From the NCBI RefSeq assembly GCF_026262505.1, contig NC_067204.1, forward strand, positions 25,265,300 to 25,329,299: 64,000 nucleotides of DNA. Direction: 5' to 3'. Within the stretch, counting starts at the first letter, position 1, and each line of letters starts with the position of its first letter. The DNA comes from Trichomonas vaginalis G3. Lineage: Eukaryota > Parabasalia > Trichomonadida > Trichomonadidae. This document shows positions 9,642 through 19,561 of this stretch, piece by piece. A program made the translations under genes and the position numbers. The notes beneath the pieces were generated by a model that was not told the origin of the DNA, searched no databases, and saw nothing but the letters and a program-made list of their open reading frames with translations.

Positions 9642-10301
9642 TTACATCATATCAAAGTAGTTTTCGTTATCATCCGAATTATGACTAGAAAACCAGCTGA
9701 AAGTAGAAGGATTCGAGAAAATGTCGAAAAGTTGCTGTTCGCTTGTAGTTTTCTGATCTAATTCGATATTTGAAGTATTGTTCATATTGAAATCCATACT
9801 GGCTGTTGGTGGAGTAATATACTGTGTATTCTCGTTTTGTGGCTCTTCTTTAGGAGCTTGGTATCGTACAGTCCACTGGCGTAATTCAGCAGTGTTACCC
9901 CTCAAAATCGGGATGCCCTTTAAGAGCTCCTCGCATGTAGAGGATTTATATGTAACATTGGGATAGCCAATTGCCTTGAGGGAACCGTTAATCGAAGATT
10001 TGCACTTAAAGACTAAGCGCTTAAGAGCCGAAATATTTACAGCAATTCCTCCTTCGAATTGATAAACTCCGCAAACTAAGCAGCGTTTCCACTTGTCCAC
10101 TTCGTCGTGGTTTTCAAATAAAGAGATAGCTTCCAAAATCTCTCTGAATTCATCAGCTCTTTTATTTTTCTTATTTTTATTGGAAGGAGCTGTAAGCGCA
10201 GCGCATATCCTGTCGTATGTTTGCTTGTCAGCCTCGTTGAGCAACTCCCAATGATTGGGACGATCAGGCTGTGTAGGAGCTTGGACCTGATAGCCAATCA
10301 T
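9642..10301 (-). CDS. Second initiator-binding-domain (IBD) protein
   Basis: 219 aa. Same architecture as the protein at 943-1569: an IBD of about 145 residues and an acidic, Asn/Ser-rich tail ending NSDDNENYFDMM. Shared signatures are NEADKQTYDRI, DKWKRCLVCGVYQF, INISALKR-like text followed by CKSSINGSLKAIGYPN, and GIPILRGNTAELRQWTVRY. The two proteins are clearly homologous but divergent, so they are not a recent duplicate. The likely role is binding of a core promoter element such as Inr or M5. The start ATG at 10301 keeps the conserved block at the usual distance; the leader lacks a clean TCAYT. The tail differs from its paralogue, suggesting different partners. Confidence 0.88.
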   Translation of the reverse strand: MIGYQVQAPTQPDRPNHWELLNEADKQTYDRICAALTAPSNKNKKNKRADEFREILEAISLFENHDEVDKWKRCLVCGVYQFEGGIAVNISALKRLVFKCKSSINGSLKAIGYPNVTYKSSTCEELLKGIPILRGNTAELRQWTVRYQAPKEEPQNENTQYITPPTASMDFNMNNTSNIELDQKTTSEQQLFDIFSNPSTFSWFSSHNSDDNENYFDMM

Positions 10302-11605
10302 AAGTAATTTGTCAGACCTGCCACTCTCAAAAATTTACCGCATCGATTTCGCTTTAGAAAATATATTGTTGAAATACATACATTATATTTCATTTCGTAA
10401 ATTTCGTTTCTTTCGACAATTCCGGGAATGTAAAAAAGATCGCTATGATTGAAAGAATGATATAAATGACTATTTTCCTTTACTATTCGTTCTATCCGCA
10501 TTCTAGGCAATATCTTCATTATAGACTTCCTAGTTTCAAACATCGGCAAATCATCAAATTGTCGATTCGTAAGTTTTTTGCCTAAAATCGAATACGGATA
10601 GAATCAGTTATATGATAATTAAATAATTCAACATTGCTATTTACGATTCATTAAAAATATAAATGACAGAAATTGAATCATGGTTTTTGATATATAACAA
10701 TTCAAATTAATAAAAGAATACGTATTTTATAACATATTGTCTGCTCCTCTCTCTCCGATAAATCAATGGAGACGAAATTTTATATAACTCGTGAAAAAAA
10801 TAGTTAATTATTCATTTTTTAAATGAATTAAATTACCACAAGACAATTTGTATCAATCAAACTTTTATTATAATTTTATGTTTTTTGAAGTGAAAAATAT
10901 AATAAAATTATGAAAATCCATATGGAATACATTTTTCTAGTATTACAATATTCTGTTCATCTGGTTTTGTACCTTAATTCATAGCAGGTTATGCCCTTTT
11001 GATGAAATGGAAAATATGTATGTGTTTTCATATGATAATCTCATCTTCTAGAATTGCAGTAATGTGTGTGGTGTATAAAATGTATTTTAACGAGGTAAAA
11101 TGCAAAATATTAGAATCGAATAAGTTTTATAAGCTTATTGATGGAAACCATATTGCCTTTGACTTTTCTATTGTAATTTTATCATTTCATATCTATAAAA
11201 CTGCACTTTTTGAAATGACTCAAAAATTATTTCGGAATTTGGTAATTAATTGTATTACCATGATAAGATATGAGCGTAATAGCACATTATTTTCATATTT
11301 TCGCAAAATTTCTTATTTTGAGGGATGACTCAACCGTAATGAGCAAAAGTAATCAAGGCCTCTCAATCTCTTTACAATAATATTTTCAGAGTTGTAAAAC
11401 ACGATATTAAAAATAAACTAATTGGAATTTCATCTGCATCGGCATGAAGATGAATTGTCTTTACATTTTTATCATTACTGTCACTTTTTCAATTGATTTA
11501 ATATAACTTGCAATTGGAACATGTGTTTATATCATCTAGGCGATCTTATGAATTTGCACTCAAAATTTGAATTGGATATTTTCAATTCAATTATTTTTAT
11601 ATATT
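10302..11605. other. Long intergenic region with no supported gene
   Basis: About 1.3 kb between two divergent genes. Reading frames here (minus strand 10298-10549; plus strand 10999-11328, 109 codons) lack motifs, are rich in Ile/Phe/Lys, and look like chance frames in AT-rich DNA. TGTCACTTTTTC at about 11478-11489 resembles an initiator but lies too far from the cyclin ATG. No transposon ends recognised. Confidence 0.5.
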
Positions 11606-11610
11606 TCATC
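11606..11610 (+). promoter_or_regulatory. Inr-like TCATC before the cyclin gene
   Basis: TCATC about 13 bases before the chosen ATG at 11623 fits the trichomonad Inr core (TCA with the A as +1, then a pyrimidine). It supports the downstream ATG as the true start. Confidence 0.4.
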
Positions 11611-11622
11611 AGATTGATCATC

Positions 11623-12513
11623 ATGGACTTAACTATTTTAGATAATATCCATCCTGTCATTTTATCGCCACTTGATCCAAAGTCTCCTTTCTCAACGAAA
11701 TACGAAACTTCGGACGAATATTCTTATGAATATTCTTTTAATTTTGATGATGATTATAAGTCATTACCATCAAAAACGCCCCTTGAATACGTCCCTAATA
11801 CTATTTCTAGTATTAATAAGCATCAACAGCTGATCAGATGTCAATTTATTGGGTCATCTGATGAAATCAGAAATGATTTCAGAATAATAGTAATAGATTG
11901 GTGTATTAGAGTCTATTTCGAAATGAAGCTTAATATGGAAACGCTTACTTTAGGCATTTACATTTTTAATTCAATTCTTAGAAGGAAAGGAATCAAAAGA
12001 TGTCATCTACAACTTTTTGCAGCGACTTCTCTTTGGATTGCATCAAAAATAGAAGAAACCAGCACACCCACTTTATCTGACTATATCACTGTGTGCAGTG
12101 ACAGCTATTCTGCAAAGGAATTCTATGCTTGCGAAAAATATATACTTCGAGCAATGAATTACGATGTTGCTTTTGCGACACACGAATTTTATGTACAGCT
12201 TGCCTTGGGAACATTTTTTGCCTCCGAGAAATATCAAAAGGCTGTTGAAATAGTTTCTCTTGTCAGCCTTTTCCTCGATGATCTCACAGATCCTCAAAAT
12301 ATTGCTTCAGCTATTTTGAACGTTTCCTCGTCAATTACTCACGAAAGTGAATCGATATGGAAGTTATCATTCCATATTAATGAGCCTGCTGTCAATGATC
12401 TGATTAGGCAGCTCTCTGTGATCTTTAAAGCGCAATTGACTTATAAAAATGGCATTATACGTCAAAAAGTCAAAGCATACAACGAGAAGATGAGCTCGAA
12501 TAATATTGCTTAA
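11623..12513 (+). CDS. Cyclin-box protein
   Basis: 296 aa from the ATG at 11623 (MDLTILDNIHPVILSPLDP). The first ~90 residues are an acidic Ser/Tyr-rich tail; a cyclin N-terminal box follows (about 95-225) with RIIVIDWCIRVYFEMKLNMETL, HLQLFAATSLWIASKIEE and ACEKYILRAMNYDVAFATHEFY, the usual helix 1, helix 3 and helix 5 signatures. The C-terminal part (about 226-296) is a weak second cyclin fold. It should activate a cyclin-dependent kinase; the A/B-type order of motifs suggests a cell-cycle cyclin, but the class cannot be fixed by eye. The frame is open further upstream, but the proximal Inr-like element and the loss of any motif before residue 1 favour this start. Confidence 0.85.
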   Translation: MDLTILDNIHPVILSPLDPKSPFSTKYETSDEYSYEYSFNFDDDYKSLPSKTPLEYVPNTISSINKHQQLIRCQFIGSSDEIRNDFRIIVIDWCIRVYFEMKLNMETLTLGIYIFNSILRRKGIKRCHLQLFAATSLWIASKIEETSTPTLSDYITVCSDSYSAKEFYACEKYILRAMNYDVAFATHEFYVQLALGTFFASEKYQKAVEIVSLVSLFLDDLTDPQNIASAILNVSSSITHESESIWKLSFHINEPAVNDLIRQLSVIFKAQLTYKNGIIRQKVKAYNEKMSSNNIA

Positions 12514-12880
12514 TCATTTTATTGTTTTGTTTGTAATAAATATTTCATGTTATTATCTTTATAATTCTGGTCTGACCATTTAATTGTTAACTATCAATGA
12601 TGATGTTCTTTGAGTTGTTTCAATAAATTAAGTGATTTTTAAAGAGATATCCTCAAATGAAAGATTCAACCTGTTCTTATTATTATGCAAAGGAAATTAG
12701 TGGATTAAGATAATATACTTGCACATTACATTATATTTATTATGGTTCCAAAGCATTTTAATAGAATTATCTTTTATCTTACGACTTTCATATTCATAAC
12801 TCAAGATAAAGTTGTTCTCTCATATTTTGGTGATTGCACATATCAGTAAGCAAAATCATGATTTTTTGACATTTTTTTGT
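12514..12880. other. Intergenic
   Basis: 367 AT-rich bases between two genes on the same strand. No motif beyond short TCAT sequences close to the downstream start. Confidence 0.45.
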
Positions 12881-15800
12881 ATGGGAATTCGAGAAAATCT
12901 TGAATTCCCATCAGATTTAGCAGAAAACATTGTTTCAAAATGCATTAAGATGTTACCAGAATCCAATAATGTTGTGTGTATGATTAATAGCGCTACAGTA
13001 AGATATAACGGAGAAGAATATGATCCTATTTATTGTTGTGTCACTCCATATTCAGTTTTTATATTTCGAACTATATTAGGTGTTACTTCACAACTTGTTC
13101 GAGTCGATTTAATTGAACTAACAGAATTTGTTTGCTCTGATAAATTAAAAGATGGATTTTTATTAAAATCTTCAGCTTCAAATCTTATTATAAAAGGCCC
13201 AAATCACATTAAGCTTTCTCAAATTATATACAGAAACTATCAAATGCTTATAACAAAGAATGATAACACTGTAAATACCCAAATTTCTGTGAGTGATAAG
13301 TCATTATTCCCTACCATTGTAGTCCCCATGCCAATTACGCAAATATTTCAATATGCTTACGCTACATATTGTGCAAAATTCGACGAAGAATACAATCATC
13401 TTGCAGCAACCGTTGTTTGGAAACTCCTAACATCAGGAGACTATTGTTTTGATTGCGCTAATGTTCCAGAAATGGAACATTACAAAGCATTTATACATGC
13501 AACTTCAATTTTACCTTGTTTTTCATTTTTTTCAAGTCAAAACAAAACTTTTATAAATCCATTACGTGCTCTAGCATCTTTTCTCATACATAGCGAAACA
13601 ATTAAAGGCGTAGCTATTTCTACAGGTTCAGATGATGATGATTTAACAAAAATTGCAACGCTTTTGCAGAGATTTAACACAAAACAAATTGTTATGTGGA
13701 AAATTAGTGGTCATTATTACAAAGGTATGTCAAAATTCGTTGCTTCACTTGTAAATATGAAATCTCCAATCAGAATGATTGATTTATCAGACGTAAACAT
13801 GTCAGAAAGGACATTAATATCTTTTTTCCAAGGTCTTGCTCGTAATCACAATCTGTTTAAACTACATTCTCTCAATGTAAAAGGTTCAAAATTCACAGGA
13901 CGAGTTAAAAAATCTTTTGTTGATTGGCTGATGAAATTACACAAACAAAGAGAGTTTAATTTGAATGTTTTAGGATTATCAAATACAGGAAAATACGTAG
14001 GAAAAATCTGTAATGCATTATGCTCTACAGAACAGCCATTACTTCATTTGGATGTTTCTTTTAATGAAATGAGTGAATGGGCACAATCTCAATTATTACA
14101 ATTAGTTTTGCGAAGTAAAACTTTGAGAAGTTTGAATGTTGGTGGCTGTAATTTAAGTGTTGCAAACTTAACTAATATAATAATGACATTGTCAACAGAT
14201 AACAGACAAGACTTTTATAAGTTCTTCATGTCACAAATGAATCTTTCAGGAACAGAATTAAGTGGTGCAATTTCGAGTTTTTTGGAAGCGAATTCTGAAA
14301 GATGGAGTTTAATTAATTTGGATAATGCAAGATTTGATGAAGGTAGTGCGAGAATGGTCTTAAGTGTATTGACTAATCTTAATAACTTAACAAATATTTC
14401 TCTCAATGGTTGTTTCACTTCGAAACTCAAAGGAATTGGTGAAAAATTGTCAAGTTTATTGAAATTGAAATTTTTGAAAAGATTGACAATTTGTGGTGTT
14501 GAAAAAGGCAGATTAAAATGGGAATTATATCCTTTACTAAAGGATTTATCAGAGAATAGGACTCTTGAATACTTAGATATCTCTGATAACAAAATTGGAG
14601 AAGAAGGAATTAAAATTTTAGATAGGTCTTTAGTTCGAAATTTTTCATTGAAACAACTCGAAATTGATAAGAATTTAATATCCACTGTTGATTTGTTGCA
14701 AATGATATTAAGAAGATGGAAGTCTAGACCACATTCTTATTACATGACATTCCCTTATTCCGATGCAGAAGATATTATTAACAAAGAAAGTTTTTCAAGT
14801 AAAGAAAAAATGAAATTGAGAGTTAAAATGATTGAAATCGAGTTATATTCTCAATTGTCACAGAACAGACTTTTATCTGAAGAAAGACCAACGAACTGCC
14901 ATTACAATGTTCCATTGCAAGCTGCTCAATATTTAGATCAAATGAATAAAATCATCGAAAATAGTGAAGAAATGAAAAACAAAACAGTTTTCGGCTGTTT
15001 TAATTATTCTCTTCATCTTCCATTTCCTTTCCAAAGCGAAACAAAGGAAGGACAACTAGACAACACAGAAACAATTGATATTGGAGATGCAAATGTTTTC
15101 GATACAGAAAATTTGACAAAAGTAACAAAATTTGATCCATTTCCTAATCTTGATAACGAAGATGCGAAGAAGGAACTTGTTCAGAATCCAGCAGATGAAA
15201 TACCAGCATTTCCTCCAGCTAAAAAGTCTTCTTCATCAAGGAAATCATCTTCTGCGAAGAAATCAAATGCAAAACCTCCAGAAATCCAAAAAACTGAAGA
15301 AAAAACTGAAAAGAAAGAAGAGAAAAATGATCTCCAAAACATCATGAAGAACGATGATGATTTCGACACTGGAATAAGAACAAAAATATCTCCAATCGAA
15401 GAAGCAAAACTCAATGAAATCGATGATGATTCAGAATCAGAAGAAAAAATTAAAAAAGCTATAAAACCAGCACCAAAAATCAAGAAAATAATCATAACTG
15501 ATTCGGAAGATGAACCACCAATGAAGAAGCCATCAAAAAGACCTAAAAAGGAACAAGAACCAGTAAAGAAAAAGAAACTTCAAGAAGAAGAAATTTTACC
15601 TAAAAAGAAGAAGCGAATTATTAATGATTCTGATTCAGATGATGAAGTAATTTTACCTAAGAAGAAGAAACAAGTTATCAAAGATTTAGATTCAGATGAA
15701 GAAGATATTTTACCTAAGAAGAAACGAATTATTAATGATTCAGATGAAGAAGTGATTTTACCTAAAAAGAAGAAGAGAATTCTTTTGGAAAGTGACTCAA

Positions 15801-16129
15801 ATGATGAAGAAGAAATTCCAAGGAAAAGTAAAAAATCAACACCGAAAAAAGTTTCGAATTCAAATAGAAAAGTTATCAATATGGATTCATCAGATAGTGA
15901 TGATATTTATGCTGAGAGATTCCAGCCCCGTCTCAATGCTTCAACTGGCGGAAGATCGACTTTGTTTGAAGATGATTCAAGTGATGAAATCGAGAATTTC
16001 AAACCTCCAAAAAGATACAAGAAAAAGGCAATTAATATGAATTCAGGCTCTGATTGGCAAGACAGTGACTCAGATTCGGGGCCATTACCAGTTCCAAAAA
16101 GAAGGCCTAATGTTAATCCAAAGTTTTAA
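12881..16129 (+). CDS. Large PH-like/leucine-rich-repeat protein resembling CARMIL, with a lysine/acidic tail
   Basis: 1082 aa from the ATG at 12881 (MGIRENLEFPSDLAENIV). The first ~120 residues look like the atypical PH domain of CARMIL proteins; from about 230 to 620 there are ribonuclease-inhibitor-type leucine-rich repeats (for example PLLHLDVSFNEMSEWAQSQL, LRSLNVGGCNLSVANL, LEYLDISDNKIGEEGI). The last ~350 residues are disordered, with a repeated block of ILPKKKK plus acidic serines (15594-15790). CARMILs bind capping protein and regulate actin at membranes; that role is inferred from architecture only, and no capping-protein-interaction motif was identified. The tail with DSDSDDE runs looks like casein-kinase-2 target sequence and could instead mean nuclear use. 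The in-frame ATG 23 codons upstream adds a hydrophobic stretch with no family support. Confidence 0.7.
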   Translation: MGIRENLEFPSDLAENIVSKCIKMLPESNNVVCMINSATVRYNGEEYDPIYCCVTPYSVFIFRTILGVTSQLVRVDLIELTEFVCSDKLKDGFLLKSSASNLIIKGPNHIKLSQIIYRNYQMLITKNDNTVNTQISVSDKSLFPTIVVPMPITQIFQYAYATYCAKFDEEYNHLAATVVWKLLTSGDYCFDCANVPEMEHYKAFIHATSILPCFSFFSSQNKTFINPLRALASFLIHSETIKGVAISTGSDDDDLTKIATLLQRFNTKQIVMWKISGHYYKGMSKFVASLVNMKSPIRMIDLSDVNMSERTLISFFQGLARNHNLFKLHSLNVKGSKFTGRVKKSFVDWLMKLHKQREFNLNVLGLSNTGKYVGKICNALCSTEQPLLHLDVSFNEMSEWAQSQLLQLVLRSKTLRSLNVGGCNLSVANLTNIIMTLSTDNRQDFYKFFMSQMNLSGTELSGAISSFLEANSERWSLINLDNARFDEGSARMVLSVLTNLNNLTNISLNGCFTSKLKGIGEKLSSLLKLKFLKRLTICGVEKGRLKWELYPLLKDLSENRTLEYLDISDNKIGEEGIKILDRSLVRNFSLKQLEIDKNLISTVDLLQMILRRWKSRPHSYYMTFPYSDAEDIINKESFSSKEKMKLRVKMIEIELYSQLSQNRLLSEERPTNCHYNVPLQAAQYLDQMNKIIENSEEMKNKTVFGCFNYSLHLPFPFQSETKEGQLDNTETIDIGDANVFDTENLTKVTKFDPFPNLDNEDAKKELVQNPADEIPAFPPAKKSSSSRKSSSAKKSNAKPPEIQKTEEKTEKKEEKNDLQNIMKNDDDFDTGIRTKISPIEEAKLNEIDDDSESEEKIKKAIKPAPKIKKIIITDSEDEPPMKKPSKRPKKEQEPVKKKKLQEEEILPKKKKRIINDSDSDDEVILPKKKKQVIKDLDSDEEDILPKKKRIINDSDEEVILPKKKKRILLESDSNDEEEIPRKSKKSTPKKVSNSNRKVINMDSSDSDDIYAERFQPRLNASTGGRSTLFEDDSSDEIENFKPPKRYKKKAINMNSGSDWQDSDSDSGPLPVPKRRPNVNPKF
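15594..15840 (+). repeat. Degenerate coding repeat, ILPKKKK plus acidic serine unit
   Basis: About five imperfect units inside the tail of the LRR protein. Each begins with (E)ILPKKKK or a close variant, followed by basic residues and then a serine/aspartate run such as DSDSDDEV. Unit length varies (about 42 to 63 bases), so this is a slippage-prone coding repeat. Confidence 0.7.
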
Positions 16130-16700
16130 TAATTTTTATGTTATATTTTTTTACCATGTAAAACTTTTGTTTTTTAATTTATCCGATTTTTATTTCTTGT
16201 AAAGTCTAAAATATAAACGATCTCATCATCTCTTATTATCAATATTGATTGACAAACTCATGCTTGTATAAAATGCAAAGTTATGGAATTGCAAGAATTT
16301 ATCTGCTCATCCCAAAAATTTTATTTGTATCGTTGATATTCATGGTATTTTTAATTCTTTTATATAAATGATTATTTGAGTTCTCTAAAATGATCTTTAT
16401 ATGTCCATAAAAAGATGGCAAGCAAAGGATTACATTTTTTAACCTTGCGAAGTTTTATTTTCATTTTATTTAGCAATAATTGGCATTAACCATAACAAGA
16501 CAATGTATTATGTTTTGAACTCCAATTTTTTCTTTCAAATTTTTATTTTATCTTCACATAAAATATTAATTATCAAATTAATATTCTGTATCACCAGATG
16601 TATCATTTCTTTTTTCAAATTTTCTCTAATAAATCTATATCTCTCAAAAATTGAATCAAGTCGATCAACTATTCAAATTTTGATTTGTAAAATATCCAAA
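16130..16700. other. Intergenic
   Basis: About 570 bases, AT-rich. The open frame of the next gene extends leftwards to 16503 but encodes only Ile/Phe-rich text, so I treat it as non-coding. Nothing else recognised. Confidence 0.4.
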
Positions 16701-18047
16701 ATGATTTTTTACGGATTGCTATTCCTGAAACGATTTCCTGATGAACGCATAAAGTTGGCGATGGCCACAAAAGTTAAAAACTCATTCCCAGAATGCCAAG
16801 GAAAGCTAGTTGAAAAGAAATCCGGATTTCAGGCACCCTCAATCAATTCTAGAGAAGTGAAAGCAGGAGAATTCTTTTGTATATATGGAGCAGCTATGGT
16901 AGCATCAAATTCAAATATCAGTGCCAGTTCTTATTTTACAAAAGTCTTCAGAGATAAAAGTCTTGTAATTTCGGAAAAAGTTATTCCTCATCCATTCATT
17001 TTAACAAATAAAATAGAAAAAGATGATATTGATACTGTTGTTTATGATATTGGTCATGTTTCAAAAATATATTGTGACAAGAATTCTGCGTCAAATTGTG
17101 ATGTCCAATACACATTCATACCTCAACCTTTCAATATATCTACAATAATTTCAATAAATGGCCATTCAATCAAATTTAATGATGAACATACTGTAATTAT
17201 TACTTCTGGCCAAAAATCTGTAATGAACAATGATGTCTATCTTAAAATTGAGCAAAATAAGAGCATTTCATACAAATCCCTTTCTTTTATAATTACGAAT
17301 CCTGATATGAAAAAGCTTCAAACGAGTGGAATTTCAAATAATTTCAAATATAATGTTTATAGTGATACTAATACAGATTCCGCCCATGATATTCTTATTA
17401 CACTTTCTTCTTCGGATAAATATTATCCACCGGCGACACCAATGCCAACACCATTCCAGACACCCTTTAATACACCATTTCAAACTCCATTTTCAACGCC
17501 ACATGCTTCTCCAACACCATTACCAAGTCCATCAAGATCGCCGCCTCCTAGATATCCATTTCCAAAAATCCCTTCACCTACAGCATTGACAATTCCCCAC
17601 GATAAGTTAATAAATGAGATTGATGATAATACAGATCTTTTTGATGCACCTGATTATTACAAAGAATTCTTTTTCGATTTTGATATTGATTTTCATAATG
17701 ATATAACAATAGTTTCAAAACAAATTGATGGACAAAAAAGATCAACTAAGAGTTATTATCCAGATAATTTTACCCATAATTTAGATGCAGAAACAGTTAT
17801 CTCTAAGCAAGTGATAGCGCCAAAAAGTGGAGATATAAAACCTACGCCATCAATACCAAGAAGTTCAAACACAGCTGTGATTGCACTCGGAACAGTTTTG
17901 GGAATTGTTTTAATTATTACTATCTTGTTGATTGTAGGTTTAGTTTTGATCATAATGATGATAAAACGATCTGCTAGATATAATAAAGAAGAAGGATCTG
18001 ATTCAAGGCAATTTGGATCTTCTGAATCATTCGGGTTTGTTAAATAA
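16701..18047 (+). CDS. Single-pass membrane protein with Pro/Thr/Ser-rich stalk
   Basis: 448 aa from the ATG at 16701. After a short hydrophobic start (MIFYGLLFL), the protein has a ~230-residue region with several Cys, then a proline/threonine/serine stalk (nucleotides about 17431-17590, units such as TPFQTPFNTPFQTPFSTP), another ~120 residues, a strong membrane segment near residues 390-420 (IVLIITILLIVGLVLIIMMI) and a short cytoplasmic tail ending SSESFGFVK. This layout is that of trichomonad type I surface proteins whose stalk may be glycosylated. No enzyme or adhesion domain is recognised. The predicted signal peptide is weak, so the N terminus is uncertain and could lie in the open frame upstream. 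Confidence 0.65.
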   Translation: MIFYGLLFLKRFPDERIKLAMATKVKNSFPECQGKLVEKKSGFQAPSINSREVKAGEFFCIYGAAMVASNSNISASSYFTKVFRDKSLVISEKVIPHPFILTNKIEKDDIDTVVYDIGHVSKIYCDKNSASNCDVQYTFIPQPFNISTIISINGHSIKFNDEHTVIITSGQKSVMNNDVYLKIEQNKSISYKSLSFIITNPDMKKLQTSGISNNFKYNVYSDTNTDSAHDILITLSSSDKYYPPATPMPTPFQTPFNTPFQTPFSTPHASPTPLPSPSRSPPPRYPFPKIPSPTALTIPHDKLINEIDDNTDLFDAPDYYKEFFFDFDIDFHNDITIVSKQIDGQKRSTKSYYPDNFTHNLDAETVISKQVIAPKSGDIKPTPSIPRSSNTAVIALGTVLGIVLIITILLIVGLVLIIMMIKRSARYNKEEGSDSRQFGSSESFGFVK

Positions 18048-18256
18048 TTGTTTTAATTAAAATTTTATTTCGAGCTATATTTTAATATTCTTAAAATCAT
18101 AAAGAATCACATGCATTTTAGATGTTATTATTGATGCATGAATTTTCAAAATCTTAAAAAATTAAAAATAATAATTAACAAAAATAATAATTATTTATTA
18201 GCATAAATATTAACAAAAATTATAAATAGTTTCTATAGTTTATTAATCGCATCCCT

Positions 18257-18972
18257 TTATGTTTCTAGTAATACAATAAAATTTTCGGACAAGATGCAAG
18301 CTCTGCATGTTGCAAATCCTTTAGATGAGAATATGTATCTAATACTGGATTCATTTATCGGATTTAATCTAAAATTGTCTATATCATTAACAAAAAATAA
18401 CTTTTGTTGCCTGAAGAATCTAAATACAACAATTTTTTGAATTTTGCAAAAGGCAAAGGCGGCACCTTTAAAATTTATGACAGAATCTGGAATTATCACA
18501 ATGTTTAAATATTGTAATCTGCAAAATCCAGAATAGCCAACCGTAGTAACGGTGCTTGGTATTGTATAACTTATTACATTTTTGGATGCGGGAAAATGAA
18601 TAAGTACTTTTCGATCTTTCGAAAATAAAACCCCATCGATAGAGCAAAAGTATGGATTTTGCTCATAAACATCTATTTGTGCAAGTGTTAAGCATGAATC
18701 AAATGAGTTATAAGGATCATATAGCTTTTTTACGTTTTTTGGAAAATATAAATATTCAATCTTTGTTCCGGTAAAAGAATCATCATTAATTGTTGTGAGA
18801 GTTGATGGGAGAGTAACATTTCGGAGATTTGAAAATCGTACAAATAATCGTGAAGGAATAACCAAAAAATTTTCATCAATAGTAATATCAATATAACTAG
18901 TATAGTCAGTTACTTCACTCGGAATCGATACAGTTGTATCTCCTTTGAATTCAATTAATAAACTCTCTGAAA
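18257..18972 (-). pseudogene. BspA-like leucine-rich-repeat gene fragment, 5' end missing
   Basis: The minus-strand frame runs from a stop near 18972 to the stop at 18257 and encodes BspA/LRR_5 repeats: LLIEFKGDTTVSIPSEVTDY, LRNVTLPSTLTTINDDSF, IEYLYFPKNVKKLY, YTIPSTVTTVGYSGFCRLQYL, VIIPDSVINFKGAAFAFC. No ATG precedes the first repeats; the first ATG-like position would cut into a repeat. BspA-like proteins are a huge surface-protein family in trichomonads, normally with more repeats and often a membrane anchor. Here both start and anchor are absent, and the last ~60 residues stop looking like repeats. It is best read as a decayed fragment, though a missing upstream exon or frame break cannot be excluded. 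Confidence 0.7.
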
Positions 18973-19411
18973 TTTAGAGTACACGAGAGAAAAAAACTGA
19001 TATAATAAAAGTGACAATTTTAAAAGGATTTCAGTGAGAGATTTGCCTATAAACAATGACAAAGAAATTCTGACATCTCATTATATTCATACTTTGAGCC
19101 TACCACCAAAGCGTTCTGTTGAAAATTATCTGCAATGATATCAACTCTATTAGCAATTTATGTTATCAATTATTGTTATTATCTACTTCAAAATGAAGAG
19201 CTAATATAGCCATACTTAAAAATATTGAGTGAATAATATTTGACATGATGACTGTGGCATGAATATATACCTATCTTGTATAGATTGCTTTCATGCGTCA
19301 AGAAACTATTCTTGAATTTTTTTTTATAATGTTAATTAATAAATCAGAAGCGTATAAAATTACATTTTTACATTGGAAAACTAGAAGAATTATATAACAA
19401 GATAATAATAA
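18973..19411. other. Intergenic between the BspA fragment and the ankyrin relic
   Basis: About 440 AT-rich bases. AAAAGTGACAATTTT lies near 19008-19022. No further BspA repeats could be read upstream of the fragment. Nothing else recognised. Confidence 0.4.
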
Positions 19412-19540
19412 TTAAGAAGAAGAAATATGATAATTATAATTTCGTTTTTCTTTTGCATAATCAAGTGGAGTTTTTCCATAATTGTCTTTGATCAAAAACA
19501 TTGAAAAATTTCAAAGTATCTATTCATTGCTACTATAAGG
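19412..19540 (-). pseudogene. Ankyrin repeat relic
   Basis: The minus strand from 19501 to 19412 reads FLIKDNYGKTPLDYAKEK and then a stop, a clear ankyrin repeat start (xxxGKTPLDYAxxx). Just upstream, in another frame, IVAMNRYFEIFQ reads like the preceding helix of an ankyrin repeat. It lies immediately downstream of the intact ankyrin gene at 19562-20860 and may be the remains of a neighbour or of a longer version of that gene. Confidence 0.55.
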
Positions 19541-19561
19541 TTAGTAATGACTGATCTATAA

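Noticed and set aside
10999-11328. 109-codon plus-strand frame
   Set aside because: Ile/Phe/Met-rich text with no motif in AT-rich intergenic DNA, and no initiator in front of it.
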